A stretch of 50,873 nt of DNA. Origin: Clostridiales bacterium (GTDB taxonomy: Bacteria > Bacillota > Clostridia > Christensenellales > UBA1242). The notes under the pieces were generated by a model. The model worked only from the letters and a program-made list of their open reading frames with translations. It searched no databases and had not been told where the DNA came from. Of the stretch, positions 43,395 to 50,873 are shown one piece after another. The position numbers and the translations under genes were made by a program. Location: NCBI GenBank assembly GCA_015069335.1, contig SVIU01000005.1:1-50873 (forward strand). The letters are read 5' to 3'. The number at the start of each line of letters is the position of its first letter. Within the stretch, counting starts at the first letter, position 1.

Positions 43395-44606
43395 TTAAAT
43401 CAATTCTAAAATAATTGCAGAAACTAAACCAAAATTTTGTTCGGTTACAAAAAGATAATCATTTTCTATTTTTATAAAATTATTTTTTAAGAGCAATTCA
43501 ATTTGCTCTTTTTTTTCTTTTTGCAAATCTAAGCCAAGAGCTTTTAATTTTTGTAAGTTTACACCTTTTGCTTGTCGCAAACCAAGCATTATTGTTTCTT
43601 CAATAATTTGTTCTTTTGTTAAGTTTTCACATAAACTTTTATTAAAATTTGAATAAATTTCATTAAAATTGCTATAATTTTGCTTTATTTCGTTGTTTTT
43701 TATCGAATTTGTTTTAAATTTTAATTCTTCTACAAATTTATAATAATCTTTAAAATTTTCAATCCCTGAATAGCGAGTGCCATTAAAGTAACTATGTGCA
43801 GCAAGACCAAACCCAACATATTCACCCATATCCCAATAGTTTATGTTGTGCTTGCATTCATAACCAGGGAGTGCAAAGTTGCTTATTTCATATCTTTTAA
43901 AACCATATTGTTTTAACTTGTCATATGAACATTTGTACATATTGACACTATCATCTTCGCTTGCCACTTGCAACAAACCACCCTTTACTTGCTCATAAAG
44001 AATTGTACCTTTTTCAAGAATTAACATATATGCCGAAATATGTTTAACACCTGCATTAATTAAATCTTTAATGTCGCTTTTAAGCATTTTGGTTGTTTGA
44101 TTTGGTATGCCAATTAAAAGGTCTGCAGATATATTATCAAAGCCAACTTCTTGTGCAAGATGTATAATTTTTAACGCTTGATTTCTTGAATGTTTTCTAC
44201 CAATAATTTTCAAACACTCGTCATTTAGGCTTTGAATACCAAAACTTATTCTATTTATGCCGATGTTTTTATAATGCTCCAACTTTTGTTTGCTTGCCGA
44301 ATTTGGATTACATTCTATATTAATTTCTGCATTTTTATCAATTTTTAAGCATTTTTTTAAGGTTTTTAACACCTTTTCAATTAATTTTTCATTTATGAAA
44401 CTTGGAGTGCCCCCACCAAAATATATGCTGGTTGCAATTTTGTCCGCAAAAAAGACACTTTGCAATTCTATTTGCTCGCAAAGATAATTGATGTATTTTT
44501 CTATATTTTCTTTACTATCGCATTTGCTTACAAAGTTGCAATAATTACATTTTGATATACAAAATGGGATATGTATATATATCCCAAATGCTTGTTTGTT
44601 ATCCAT
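43395..44606 (-). CDS. hemW: HemW-type radical-SAM heme chaperone
   Basis: The 403-residue protein belongs to the oxygen-independent coproporphyrinogen oxidase-like family, where HemW members bind and deliver heme rather than oxidise coproporphyrinogen. The radical-SAM motif is CISKCNYC, followed by SIYFGGGTPS, INRISFGIQSLND and SADLLIGIPNQ, with a winged-helix-like C-terminal part. CNYCNF without the extra N-terminal Cys of HemN favours HemW. AGAGAGA lies a few bases before the ATG. It follows lepA, as in Bacillus, but the usual hrcA-grpE-dnaK-dnaJ genes do not follow. Confidence 0.9.
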   Translation of the reverse strand: MDNKQAFGIYIHIPFCISKCNYCNFVSKCDSKENIEKYINYLCEQIELQSVFFADKIATSIYFGGGTPSFINEKLIEKVLKTLKKCLKIDKNAEINIECNPNSASKQKLEHYKNIGINRISFGIQSLNDECLKIIGRKHSRNQALKIIHLAQEVGFDNISADLLIGIPNQTTKMLKSDIKDLINAGVKHISAYMLILEKGTILYEQVKGGLLQVASEDDSVNMYKCSYDKLKQYGFKRYEISNFALPGYECKHNINYWDMGEYVGFGLAAHSYFNGTRYSGIENFKDYYKFVEELKFKTNSIKNNEIKQNYSNFNEIYSNFNKSLCENLTKEQIIEETIMLGLRQAKGVNLQKLKALGLDLQKEKKEQIELLLKNNFIKIENDYLFVTEQNFGLVSAIILELI

Positions 44607-44666
44607 TTTGTCTCTCTGTTGTATTCTCTTTTTCTTTTACTCATTTAATAAAACCCTATGGGCGAA

Positions 44667-44808
44667 GTTTTCAATTGATTTATAATATTGTGCAAATGTG
44701 CTTTGCTGTAGTCGTATTTTGGCTTTTAGTTTTTGTGCTGTAAGCGAAAAACTAAAAACAACCCAAGACGAAGCAAACGCATTTGTGCAATTAAATTAAA
44801 TTGAAAAC
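44667..44808. repeat. Long imperfect inverted repeat between lepA and hemW
   Basis: Two arms of about 65 nt, starting GTTTTCAATT and ending AATTGAAAAC, meet around a 10-nt centre. The inner part CTTTTAGTTTTT/AAAAACTAAAA pairs almost perfectly; the middle parts (TTTGCTGTAGTCG against CGAAGCAAA) pair partly. It could act as a lepA terminator or be a decayed MITE. No ORF. Confidence 0.6.
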
Positions 44809-44818
44809 AAGACCACCC

Positions 44819-46630
44819 TTAATCTTCATCATCATTGGTTTTGAGTATGCTCATAAACGCCTCGCTAGGAAGTTCTATTGAGCCTATTCTACGCATACGT
44901 TTTTTACCTTCTTTTTGTTTTTCAAGAAGTTTACGTTTACGAGAAATGTCACCACCATAACATTTTGCAAGTACATCTTTGCGAAGCGCTGAGATTGTTT
45001 CTCTTGCAATAATTTTTCCACCAATGCAAGCTTGAATTGGCACTTCAAAAAGTTGTCTAGGAATAACTTTTTTAAGTTTTTCTGCAATGCCACGACCGCG
45101 AGCATAGGCTTTTTCCCTGTGAGTTATTAAGCTTAAAGCATCACATGTTTCGCCGTTTAGCATAATGTCTAATTTCACTAAATCGCTTTTTTGGAAACCA
45201 GAAATTTCATAGTCTAAACTTGCATAGCCTTTTGTTCTTGATTTTAATGTGTCAAAAAAGTCATAAATTATTTCGCCAAGAGGAATTGAGTAATGAAGCC
45301 TTACTCTTTGTTTGTCGAGATATTGCAAGTCAACATATTCGCCACGTTTGTCTTGACAAAGCTCCATAACTGCGCCAACATATTCCGGCGGAGTATAAAC
45401 AAAAAGTTTTACCATTGGTTCTTCTATTCTATCAATTTCCACAACTGGTGGAAGTGTTGACGGATTGCTCACTTCAAGCATATTTCCGCTTGTTGTGTAA
45501 ACGTTATATGAAACGCTTGGCGCTGTGGTTATGATGTCTAAATTAAACTCTCTTTCAAGCCTTTCGGTGATAATGTCCATATGCAAAAGACCTAAAAAAC
45601 CAACCCTAAAGCCAAAACCAAGTGCCTTGCTGACTTCTGGTGAGAACACAAGTGATGCGTCATTTAGTTTGAGTTTTTCTAGTGCGTCTTTTAAGTCCCC
45701 ATATTTACTGCCGTCTACCAAAAAAATTCCACTAAACACAACCGGTTGAACTTCTTTATATCCTGGCAACTGCTGAGAAGTTGGGTTTTCGGCATTGGTT
45801 ATTGTATCGCCAACTTTTGTATCTAACAAATTTTTAATGCTAGCACAAATGTAACCAACATCACCAGACTTTAATTCTGGCGTTGCTTTCATATTTGGTG
45901 TAAATACACCAACTTCGGTAATTTCATAAGTTTTGCCTGTTTGCATCATTTTAATCTTATCGCCAATTTTGCAACTTCCGTCAACTATTCTAACAAAGCA
46001 AACAGCCCCTTTAAAGTTGTCGTAATAACTATCAAAAATGAGTGCTTTGAGTGGCGCATTTTCATCTCCACTTGGCGCTGGAACTTGCTTTATAACCTGC
46101 TCTAAAACTTGCTCTATGTTTATGCCGTCTTTTGCAGAAATGCAAGGGGCTTCATCTGCTGGAATTCCAATAACATCTTCAATTTGCTCTTTTGCAACTT
46201 CTATGTTTGCACTTGGCAAGTCAATTTTGTTTATAACCGGCAAAATTTCCAAATTATTATCAATTGCAAGATAAGCATTGGCAAGAGTTTGCGCCTCTAC
46301 CCCTTGGCTTGCATCAACAATCAAGATTGCCCCCTCGCACGCAGCGAGCGAACGAGAAACCTCATAAGTAAAATCAACGTGACCTGGAGTATCAATCAAG
46401 TTTAGTGTATATTCTTTGCCCTCGTACGTATAAAACATTCTAGTTGGAGTAAGTTTGATTGTTATGCCCCTTTCTTTTTCAAGTTCCATACTGTCTAGCA
46501 GTTGATCGCTCATGTCTCGTTTGCTAACCGTTCCTGTTTTTTCTATCAATCTATCCGCAAGTGTACTTTTGCCATGGTCTATGTGTGCCACAATGCAAAA
46601 GTTTCGTATATATTTTTGTCTGTCGTCCAT
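44819..46630 (-). CDS. lepA: Elongation factor 4 (LepA)
   Basis: A ribosome-dependent GTPase related to EF-G that acts in initiation and back-translocation. The 603 residues contain [30 protein letters not shown] and [11 protein letters not shown]-like domains II-III and V follow, then the LepA-specific C-terminal domain (about 490-600) ending in [13 protein letters not shown]. The ATG at 46630 has TTAGGAG five bases upstream. The track start 21 bp upstream would include this site and is rejected. Confidence 0.97.
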   Translation of the reverse strand: MDDRQKYIRNFCIVAHIDHGKSTLADRLIEKTGTVSKRDMSDQLLDSMELEKERGITIKLTPTRMFYTYEGKEYTLNLIDTPGHVDFTYEVSRSLAACEGAILIVDASQGVEAQTLANAYLAIDNNLEILPVINKIDLPSANIEVAKEQIEDVIGIPADEAPCISAKDGINIEQVLEQVIKQVPAPSGDENAPLKALIFDSYYDNFKGAVCFVRIVDGSCKIGDKIKMMQTGKTYEITEVGVFTPNMKATPELKSGDVGYICASIKNLLDTKVGDTITNAENPTSQQLPGYKEVQPVVFSGIFLVDGSKYGDLKDALEKLKLNDASLVFSPEVSKALGFGFRVGFLGLLHMDIITERLEREFNLDIITTAPSVSYNVYTTSGNMLEVSNPSTLPPVVEIDRIEEPMVKLFVYTPPEYVGAVMELCQDKRGEYVDLQYLDKQRVRLHYSIPLGEIIYDFFDTLKSRTKGYASLDYEISGFQKSDLVKLDIMLNGETCDALSLITHREKAYARGRGIAEKLKKVIPRQLFEVPIQACIGGKIIARETISALRKDVLAKCYGGDISRKRKLLEKQKEGKKRMRRIGSIELPSEAFMSILKTNDDED

Positions 46631-46723
46631 AAATCTCCTAATATGCAACAATTATACCCAAAAACGCAAGCATAATCAAGTGATTTATTAAAACAAAAAT
46701 TTGCTATCTAATTATTATCTTTT

Positions 46724-46812
46724 AGGCTCCCCCACTACATTAGGGGGGGGCTTTTCTAAAAAATGCCAATAGAAAAAACAAACTATATGATTAATATAGT
46801 TTGTTTTCAGAG
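46724..46812. repeat. Partial copy of the AGGCTCCCCC repeat with trailing hairpin
   Basis: AGGCTCCCCC and GGGGGGGGGCT form a 30-bp mini-version of the ends of the element at 46862-47016. They are followed by CTTTTCTAAAAAATGCC and the hairpin ACAAACTATAT...ATATAGTTTGT. The segment from 46745 on is a diverged direct repeat of 47009-47075, so the two blocks came from duplication or from two insertions at similar sites. Confidence 0.65.
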
Positions 46813-46861
46813 TGTAGACAATAAAAAAATTTTACTAGAAATGTCAAAGTGTTGCCTGCTT

Positions 46862-47016
46862 AGGCTTCCCCTACTTTAAGGGGAAGCTGTCGGCAATTAG
46901 CCGACTGAAGGGGTGTTTGTCCTATTGGAATTCTAAAAATTCCTTTATTTTTAAGCAGTCAAACACCCCTTCCGTCAGCCAGAGGCTGCCACCTCCCCCT
47001 TAAGGTAGGGGGAGGC
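46862..47016. mobile_element. MITE-like element AGGCTTCCCC...GGGGGAGGCT
   Basis: About 155 bp with imperfect inverted ends of roughly 60 bp: left AGGCTTCCCCTACTTTAAGG, right (complement) AGCCTCCCCCTACCTTAAGG. Both continue into GAAGGGGTGTTTG. Each end also folds on itself (CTTCCCC/GGGGAAG; GTCGGC-aatta-GCCGAC). No ORF. Repeats of this look are common between genes of gut clostridia, to my knowledge; a database search would be needed to confirm the family. Confidence 0.75.
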
Positions 47017-47078
47017 TTTTCTAAAAAATGCCAAAAGAAAAAGACAAACTAAATAAAAACCATAGTTTGTCTTCAGTC

Positions 47079-47116
47079 TGAAAACAAACTATATAATAAA
47101 TATAGTTTGTTTTTTC
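47079..47116 (-). terminator. Terminator downstream of ssb
   Basis: AAAACAAACTATAT-aataa-ATATAGTTTGTTTT, a perfect 14-bp stem with T on both sides. It repeats the hairpin of 46777-46810 and a shorter one at 47043-47070. Between it and the ssb stop lies the palindrome GTGCATATTATGCAC (47126-47140). Confidence 0.75.
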
Positions 47117-47148
47117 TTTAATAAGGTGCATATTATGCACATATTTTT

Positions 47149-47796
47149 TTAAGCTTGCTCTTCACCCAACTCTGTTTCTTCTTTTTCTTCTATTATTTTG
47201 TTGATTGAAACCTCATAGGCGGTTTTTGTTAATGTTTCGCCCTCTTCGGTGTGTTTTTGATATTCGCGCGATTGGATTCTGCCAACAATGTTCACCTTTG
47301 TACCAATGGCGAGTTCGCTTACAAATTTTGCATTTCTACCCCATGCTATGCAAGGCAAATAGTCCGATTTGTTGTAAGCTCTGTTTACTGCAATCAACAC
47401 ATCACAAATTTCTCTGTTGAAAGGAGTTGTTCGGTAGGTTGGCTCTTTGCAAATGTAACCTGTTATTTCAATCACATTTGGATTCATATCTTCTTCAAAA
47501 TCACATATTTCTCTAACAAACACTGTTAACATAAGTTTGCTTTTGCCGTTTTCTAGTTTGTTGTAACTTCTAAACTGACCTTTAATACAAACATATTTGC
47601 CAATGTCAAATTTTCCACCTGTTAACAGTTTTTCACTAACTGTAACTGGCACTCTATCTAAATGGTTAGAAAGCCTTGGCACAAGCAATGAAACTTCATA
47701 AAATTGCTCACCAAATGTTTCGTGGCTAAATACCGGCTTGCTTTCTACCGTTCCACTTAAAAACACGCGATTGTTGTTAAATTGTTCAATTTTCAT
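47149..47796 (-). CDS. ssb: Single-stranded DNA-binding protein, two OB folds
   Basis: The 215-residue product has two SSB-type OB domains in tandem. They are roughly residues 1-100 (VFLSGTVESKPVFS... VCIKGQFRSYNKL) and 105-205 (NVIEITGYICKEPTYRTTPF... VNRAYNKSDYLPCIAWGRNAKF... NIVGRIQSREY). The second domain is the more canonical. The acidic tail (EEKEETELGEEQA) lacks the usual DDDIPF-like tip that recruits partner proteins. AGGAG precedes the ATG by about nine bases. This two-domain form is known in Clostridia as a second SSB; the main ssb normally sits with rpsF and rpsR, which are not here. Confidence 0.85.
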   Translation of the reverse strand: MKIEQFNNNRVFLSGTVESKPVFSHETFGEQFYEVSLLVPRLSNHLDRVPVTVSEKLLTGGKFDIGKYVCIKGQFRSYNKLENGKSKLMLTVFVREICDFEEDMNPNVIEITGYICKEPTYRTTPFNREICDVLIAVNRAYNKSDYLPCIAWGRNAKFVSELAIGTKVNIVGRIQSREYQKHTEEGETLTKTAYEVSINKIIEEKEETELGEEQA

Positions 47797-47808
47797 AATA
47801 ATTTTCTC

Positions 47809-48573
47809 CTAAACTAATAATTTTTGAAGTCCAGTTCTATCAATTGTGTAATTGTCGCTGTAAACCAAATCCCCAACTGCTCCAACCTTATAGCCTTTCT
47901 TTTGCAATCTATCAAGTATCATTGGGAGCGCCTCAACAATATGGTCCGAGTTGTTATGGCATAAAATTATTGAACCATTTTTTACACCATTTAAAATTCG
48001 CATTGTTATTGCTTCGGCAGAAAGACCTTTCCAGTCGAGCGAATCAACATCCCATTGAATTGTTTTAAGTCCTTTACTTTCGGCAACTTCCAAAAGCGAA
48101 TTATTATACGCTCCAAAAGGAGCTCTAAACAACTCGACTGGTTTGTTTGTGATTTTGGTTATCATTTCAGTGCATTTGTCAAGCTCCAAGCTTTGTGCTT
48201 CGCTTCCAAGTTTGGTCATGTCGGGATGAGTGTTGCTGTGCGTTCCAATTTCAAAGCCGTTTTGGTCAATATACTCAACCATGTCAGGATGTTTATCAAC
48301 CCAAAAGCCTACCAAAAAAAAAGTTGCTCTTACATTATACTCCTTACAAATGTCTACAATTTGTTTTGTTTTATCCGCACCCCATGCGGCATCAAAACTT
48401 ATTGCAACTTGTGGCTCATTAGTTTGAACACAATAAATAGGAACTTTTCTTGTGGAATAACCAAAAAACACTTCGGCAGAAACCGCCCCATTGATTGAAA
48501 TTGCCAAAAGAATACTTGCTAGCAAAACAACAAGAACATATTTAATAGATTTAGATTTGACTACGCAAAACAT
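47809..48573 (-). CDS. pdaB: Polysaccharide deacetylase, PdaB type
   Basis: A 254-residue exported protein with a basic start, a hydrophobic signal or anchor (YVLVVLLASILLAISINGA), and a carbohydrate-esterase-4 domain. Motif 1 is ISFDAAWG, the PdaB variant of TFDDGP; motif 2 is THSNTHPDM with the metal His pair. RAPFGAYN and WDVDSLDWKG follow, and late in the fold SIILCHNN. Bacillus PdaB is needed for spore stability and probably acts on spore peptidoglycan. AGGTTT precedes the ATG. It is 12 bp upstream of ssb and may share its transcript. Confidence 0.88.
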   Translation of the reverse strand: MFCVVKSKSIKYVLVVLLASILLAISINGAVSAEVFFGYSTRKVPIYCVQTNEPQVAISFDAAWGADKTKQIVDICKEYNVRATFFLVGFWVDKHPDMVEYIDQNGFEIGTHSNTHPDMTKLGSEAQSLELDKCTEMITKITNKPVELFRAPFGAYNNSLLEVAESKGLKTIQWDVDSLDWKGLSAEAITMRILNGVKNGSIILCHNNSDHIVEALPMILDRLQKKGYKVGAVGDLVYSDNYTIDRTGLQKLLV

Positions 48574-48712
48574 TTAAACCTCGCTTTTAATAATAGTATT
48601 TAAATATGAATAAGTTAATGCGATATATTTATATAATTGCTCGCAAATGTTCATATTTTGTCGAATTACAATATATTGTATGAATAAGGCTTTTAGGTTA
48701 GAACAAAAAAAA

Positions 48713-48739
48713 CAAACCAAATCACGAAGATTTGGTTTG
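48713..48739 (-). terminator. Terminator of the partial LRR gene
   Basis: An 11-bp stem CAAACCAAATC/GATTTGGTTTG with a 5-nt loop, followed on the minus strand by eight T. Between it and the gene stop (48840) lies a second, imperfect hairpin, AAGCACTGC...GCACTGCTT, without a T tract. Confidence 0.9.
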
Positions 48740-48842
48740 CTTATTGTTAACCAATGTTGTTTGTAAAAATTTTTAACTTTTGTTTAAAAGTTTATGCTTT
48801 TTTAAGCACTGCACCTTACGTAGGCACTGCTTTATTTTTTGA

Positions 48843-50873
48843 CTAGTTAAATCTCGCCAAATTGCGACTTACATAAGTATTACGCAACAAATTAGCATTG
48901 TATTGCAAGTTTTCCGAGCTTGAAGCATCTTTTATTGTTACAGCCGTATCCGTTGGTTTCACATGGCTAGAGATACTTGCCCTCCAGCCATTTATATTTT
49001 TAAACTCAACACTGGTCAATTGATTGCAACCAGAGAACGCTCGACTGCCAATGCTTGTTACACTACTTGGGATGGTGATTGAGGTTAGGCTTGTACAACC
49101 AGAGAACGCAGAACCGCCTATGCTTGTTACGCTGCTTGGGATGGTGATTGAGGTTAGGCTTGTACAACCAGAGAACGCAGAACCGCCTATGCTTGTTACA
49201 CTGCTTGGGATGGTGATTGAGGTTAGGCTTTCGCAACCAGAGAACGCAGAACCGCCTATGCTTGTTACACTGCTTGGAATGGTGATTGAGGTTAGGCTTT
49301 CGCAACCAGAGAACGCATAACTGCCTATGCTTGTTACACTGCTTGGGATTGTGATTGAGGTTAGGCTTGTGCAACCAGAGAACGCAGAATCGCTAATGTT
49401 TGTTACACTGCTTGGGATGGTGATTGAGGTTAGGCTTGTACAATCAGAGAACGCAGAAACTGCTATACAAACAACATTTGTTGTATCAAATGCACCAGAA
49501 AAACTTGTTGGAACGCTTATTACAATCTTCTTTCCATCTGAGCAGGTGTAAACACCATTGCTGTTTTCTTGTAAATTAGTTAAGAATGGAGTACCATAGA
49601 ACGCGTCATAGTCTATGCTTCTTACACTGCTTGGGATGGTGATTGAGGTTAGGCTTTCGCATTCATAGAACGTAGAATCGCCAATGCTTGTTACGCCGTT
49701 TTCGATGGTAACTGAGGTTAGGCTTGTACAACCATAGAATATATTATCGCCAATGCTTGTTACACTGCTTGGGATGGTGATTGAGGTTAGGCTTGTACAA
49801 TCATTGAACGTAGAATTGCCAATGCTTGTTACGCCGTTTTCTATGGTAACTGAGGTTAGGCTTGTGCAATAATCGAACGCATCATCGCCAATGCTTGTTA
49901 CACTGCTTGGGATGGTGATTGAGGGTAGGCTTTCGCAACAATAGAACGCATACTGGTCAATGCTTGTTACGCCGTTTCCGATGTTAACTGAGGTTAGGCT
50001 TGTACAATCAGAGAACGCAGAATTGCCAATGCTTGTTACGCTGCTTGGGATGGTGATTGATGTTAGGCTTGCGCAATAGAACGCATAGTCGTCAATGGTT
50101 TTTAAAGTGTTTGGTAAGTTTACTGTTGTCAGTGGAATTTGCCCCGTATAGTTCGCATCAAAAATACTATCTGGAATTTCTTTAATTCCATTTTTAATGG
50201 TTACCGTTTCAAGGTTTTCCATGCAAGTATTATTGCCATATTTCGCAAACGCTTCACTAGTTAATTGTACTGTGCCTGGCAAAATAAGTTCATGCATCGA
50301 ATATGTTCCTTCATAAATATCATAAACGCCGTAGTCGTAATTCACTTCTGTATATTCCACGTAAAATGGATAGTTATAAGAAAGATCCACCAAACCATTT
50401 GCAAGTTCTACTGTTTCATAAGTGTCAAGGTTTAAAACACCACCATACAAGTAGATAGTTTCAGTCCGAGAATCTTCACCGTTGTCAAATTCAATCTCTT
50501 CTTCTATTGTCGCACTTGTAATTCCGTGAACTTTAATGTATGACTCGTCTTGCTCTTTCAATACAGCAGGAATAATAATTTTACCATTGTCTTCTGCTTT
50601 TTCTGCTGGAACTTGATTGATGTAATATTTGCCATTTTCTTCTTCATATAAAAACTTGTCGTCGCCCACAGTGCCTACAACCGCTTGCTCTAAGTTTAAT
50701 TTAAAAGATTCTGCAGTGATTACTTCTGCAGCGGAAAAACTTTCATTAGTGTTGCATTTAAGTGTTAAAACCAAATTAACTGATTCGTTTGCTAAAAGTG
50801 TTTGACCCCAAAGGTTCCAATCTGCCAAAATTTGTGAGGTGGCAGGATTTAGCAGTTGCTCGCCAATGTCAAA
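48843..50873 (-). CDS. BspA-like LRR surface protein (5' end outside window)
   Basis: The frame is open to the right edge (FDIGEQLLNPATSQI precedes the track's TTG start), so the N-terminus lies outside. The visible part starts in the beta domain shared with the 520-residue protein (LVLTLKCNTNESFSAAEV; FKLNLEQAVVG) and passes the KIIIPAVLKEQDESYIKVHG module. It then carries about 15 BspA-type LRRs of 23 residues with consensus LTSITIPSSVTSIGxSAFSGCxS. One irregular block of about 50 residues (NGVYTCSDGKKIVISVP) interrupts the repeats. The C-terminus is a short non-repeat tail (YVSRNLARFN) without LPXTG. The 69-bp repeats at 49030-49450 are almost identical in DNA. Probably an adhesin-like surface protein. 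Confidence 0.88.
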   Translation of the reverse strand, partial: FDIGEQLLNPATSQILADWNLWGQTLLANESVNLVLTLKCNTNESFSAAEVITAESFKLNLEQAVVGTVGDDKFLYEEENGKYYINQVPAEKAEDNGKIIIPAVLKEQDESYIKVHGITSATIEEEIEFDNGEDSRTETIYLYGGVLNLDTYETVELANGLVDLSYNYPFYVEYTEVNYDYGVYDIYEGTYSMHELILPGTVQLTSEAFAKYGNNTCMENLETVTIKNGIKEIPDSIFDANYTGQIPLTTVNLPNTLKTIDDYAFYCASLTSITIPSSVTSIGNSAFSDCTSLTSVNIGNGVTSIDQYAFYCCESLPSITIPSSVTSIGDDAFDYCTSLTSVTIENGVTSIGNSTFNDCTSLTSITIPSSVTSIGDNIFYGCTSLTSVTIENGVTSIGDSTFYECESLTSITIPSSVRSIDYDAFYGTPFLTNLQENSNGVYTCSDGKKIVISVPTSFSGAFDTTNVVCIAVSAFSDCTSLTSITIPSSVTNISDSAFSGCTSLTSITIPSSVTSIGSYAFSGCESLTSITIPSSVTSIGGSAFSGCESLTSITIPSSVTSIGGSAFSGCTSLTSITIPSSVTSIGGSAFSGCTSLTSITIPSSVTSIGSRAFSGCNQLTSVEFKNINGWRASISSHVKPTDTAVTIKDASSSENLQYNANLLRNTYVSRNLARFN
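49020..50100. repeat. Tandem 69-bp coding repeats (LRR array)
   Basis: About 15 copies of a 69-bp unit containing the plus-strand words GTTACACTGCTTGGGATGGTGATTGAGG (in part). The six copies nearest the 3' end of the gene differ at only a few bases each. Those beyond 49560 are more diverged and alternate between two versions (IPSSV and IENGV). All copies keep the reading frame. Confidence 0.9.

Noticed and set aside
48660-48690. CATACAAT on the minus strand upstream of pdaB as a sporulation sigma-E/G -10 box
   Set aside because: No matching -35 box lies at the right distance, so the match is not better than chance in A/T-rich DNA.
48797-48835. Hairpin AAGCACTGC...GCACTGCTT as terminator of the LRR gene
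   Set aside because: It has a central mismatch and no T tract on the exit side; the hairpin at 48713-48739 fits better.
49024-49551. ORFs of 74-103 residues (MLVTLLGMVIEVRL, NLNHHPKQCNKH repeats)
   Set aside because: These are other-frame readings of the LRR repeats.
49020-50100. Regular 69-bp repeats as a possible CRISPR array
   Set aside because: There are no unique spacers; the repeat keeps frame and encodes 23-residue LRR units.

Overview
The window is AT-rich DNA from what looks like an uncultured low-GC Firmicute of the Clostridia type. The reasons are AGGAG-type ribosome binding sites, DUF4364 and YlxM proteins, a two-OB-fold SSB, the gene orders lepA-hemW, ylxM-ffh-rpsP-khpA, secG-rnr, fmt-rlmN-rsgA-rpe and comM-dprA-topA-trmFO-hslV-hslU, and two sporulation-linked genes (a YlmC/YmxH-type PRC-barrel protein and a PdaB-type deacetylase). 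The two BspA-type leucine-rich-repeat proteins and the giant surface protein suggest a host-associated or community lifestyle; that is inference. No phage, CRISPR array, transposase or plasmid gene is visible.

Layout: 1-510 is a rearranged tRNA-Asn locus. One intact tRNA-Asn(GTT) on the minus strand is surrounded by direct and inverted copies of its own pieces, two of which carry hairpin-rich inserts in the anticodon loop. A small membrane protein and a cardiolipin synthase follow (0.6-2.5 kb). A single 10.8-kb gene (2.6-13.5 kb, minus) encodes a 3610-residue predicted exported beta-rich protein. Divergent from it, each gene with its own good sigma-A promoter, is a 541-residue low-complexity membrane protein. 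From 15.4 to 33.3 kb the minus strand carries housekeeping genes: rpe, rsgA, rlmN, fmt, rnr, secG, small membrane proteins, a YlmC-like gene, an anion permease, idi, a GNAT, hslU, hslV, trmFO, topA, dprA and comM. An SDR gene is divergent from a plus-strand DUF4364-ABC transporter operon (34.2-37.5 kb). The minus strand then carries pyk, a BspA-like LRR protein, khpA, rpsP, ffh, ylxM, hemW, lepA, ssb and pdaB, and ends in a second, partial LRR protein running off the right edge.

How the genes work together: several blocks are old Firmicutes operons for translation and protein targeting (ylxM/ffh/rpsP/khpA; lepA; fmt; rlmN; rsgA), RNA and protein turnover (rnr; hslVU) and DNA topology, uptake and processing (topA, dprA, comM, ssb). 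They are joined by short noncoding segments made of palindromes and inverted repeats (16983-17157, 43220-43351, 44667-44808, 46724-47116), which look like non-autonomous MITE/REP-like elements and often sit where the conserved operons are broken.

The most unusual items are the tRNA-Asn mosaic with anticodon-loop inserts, the 3610-residue surface protein with its divergent partner, the LRR pair sharing one N-terminal module, and an apparently leaderless DUF4364 mRNA.
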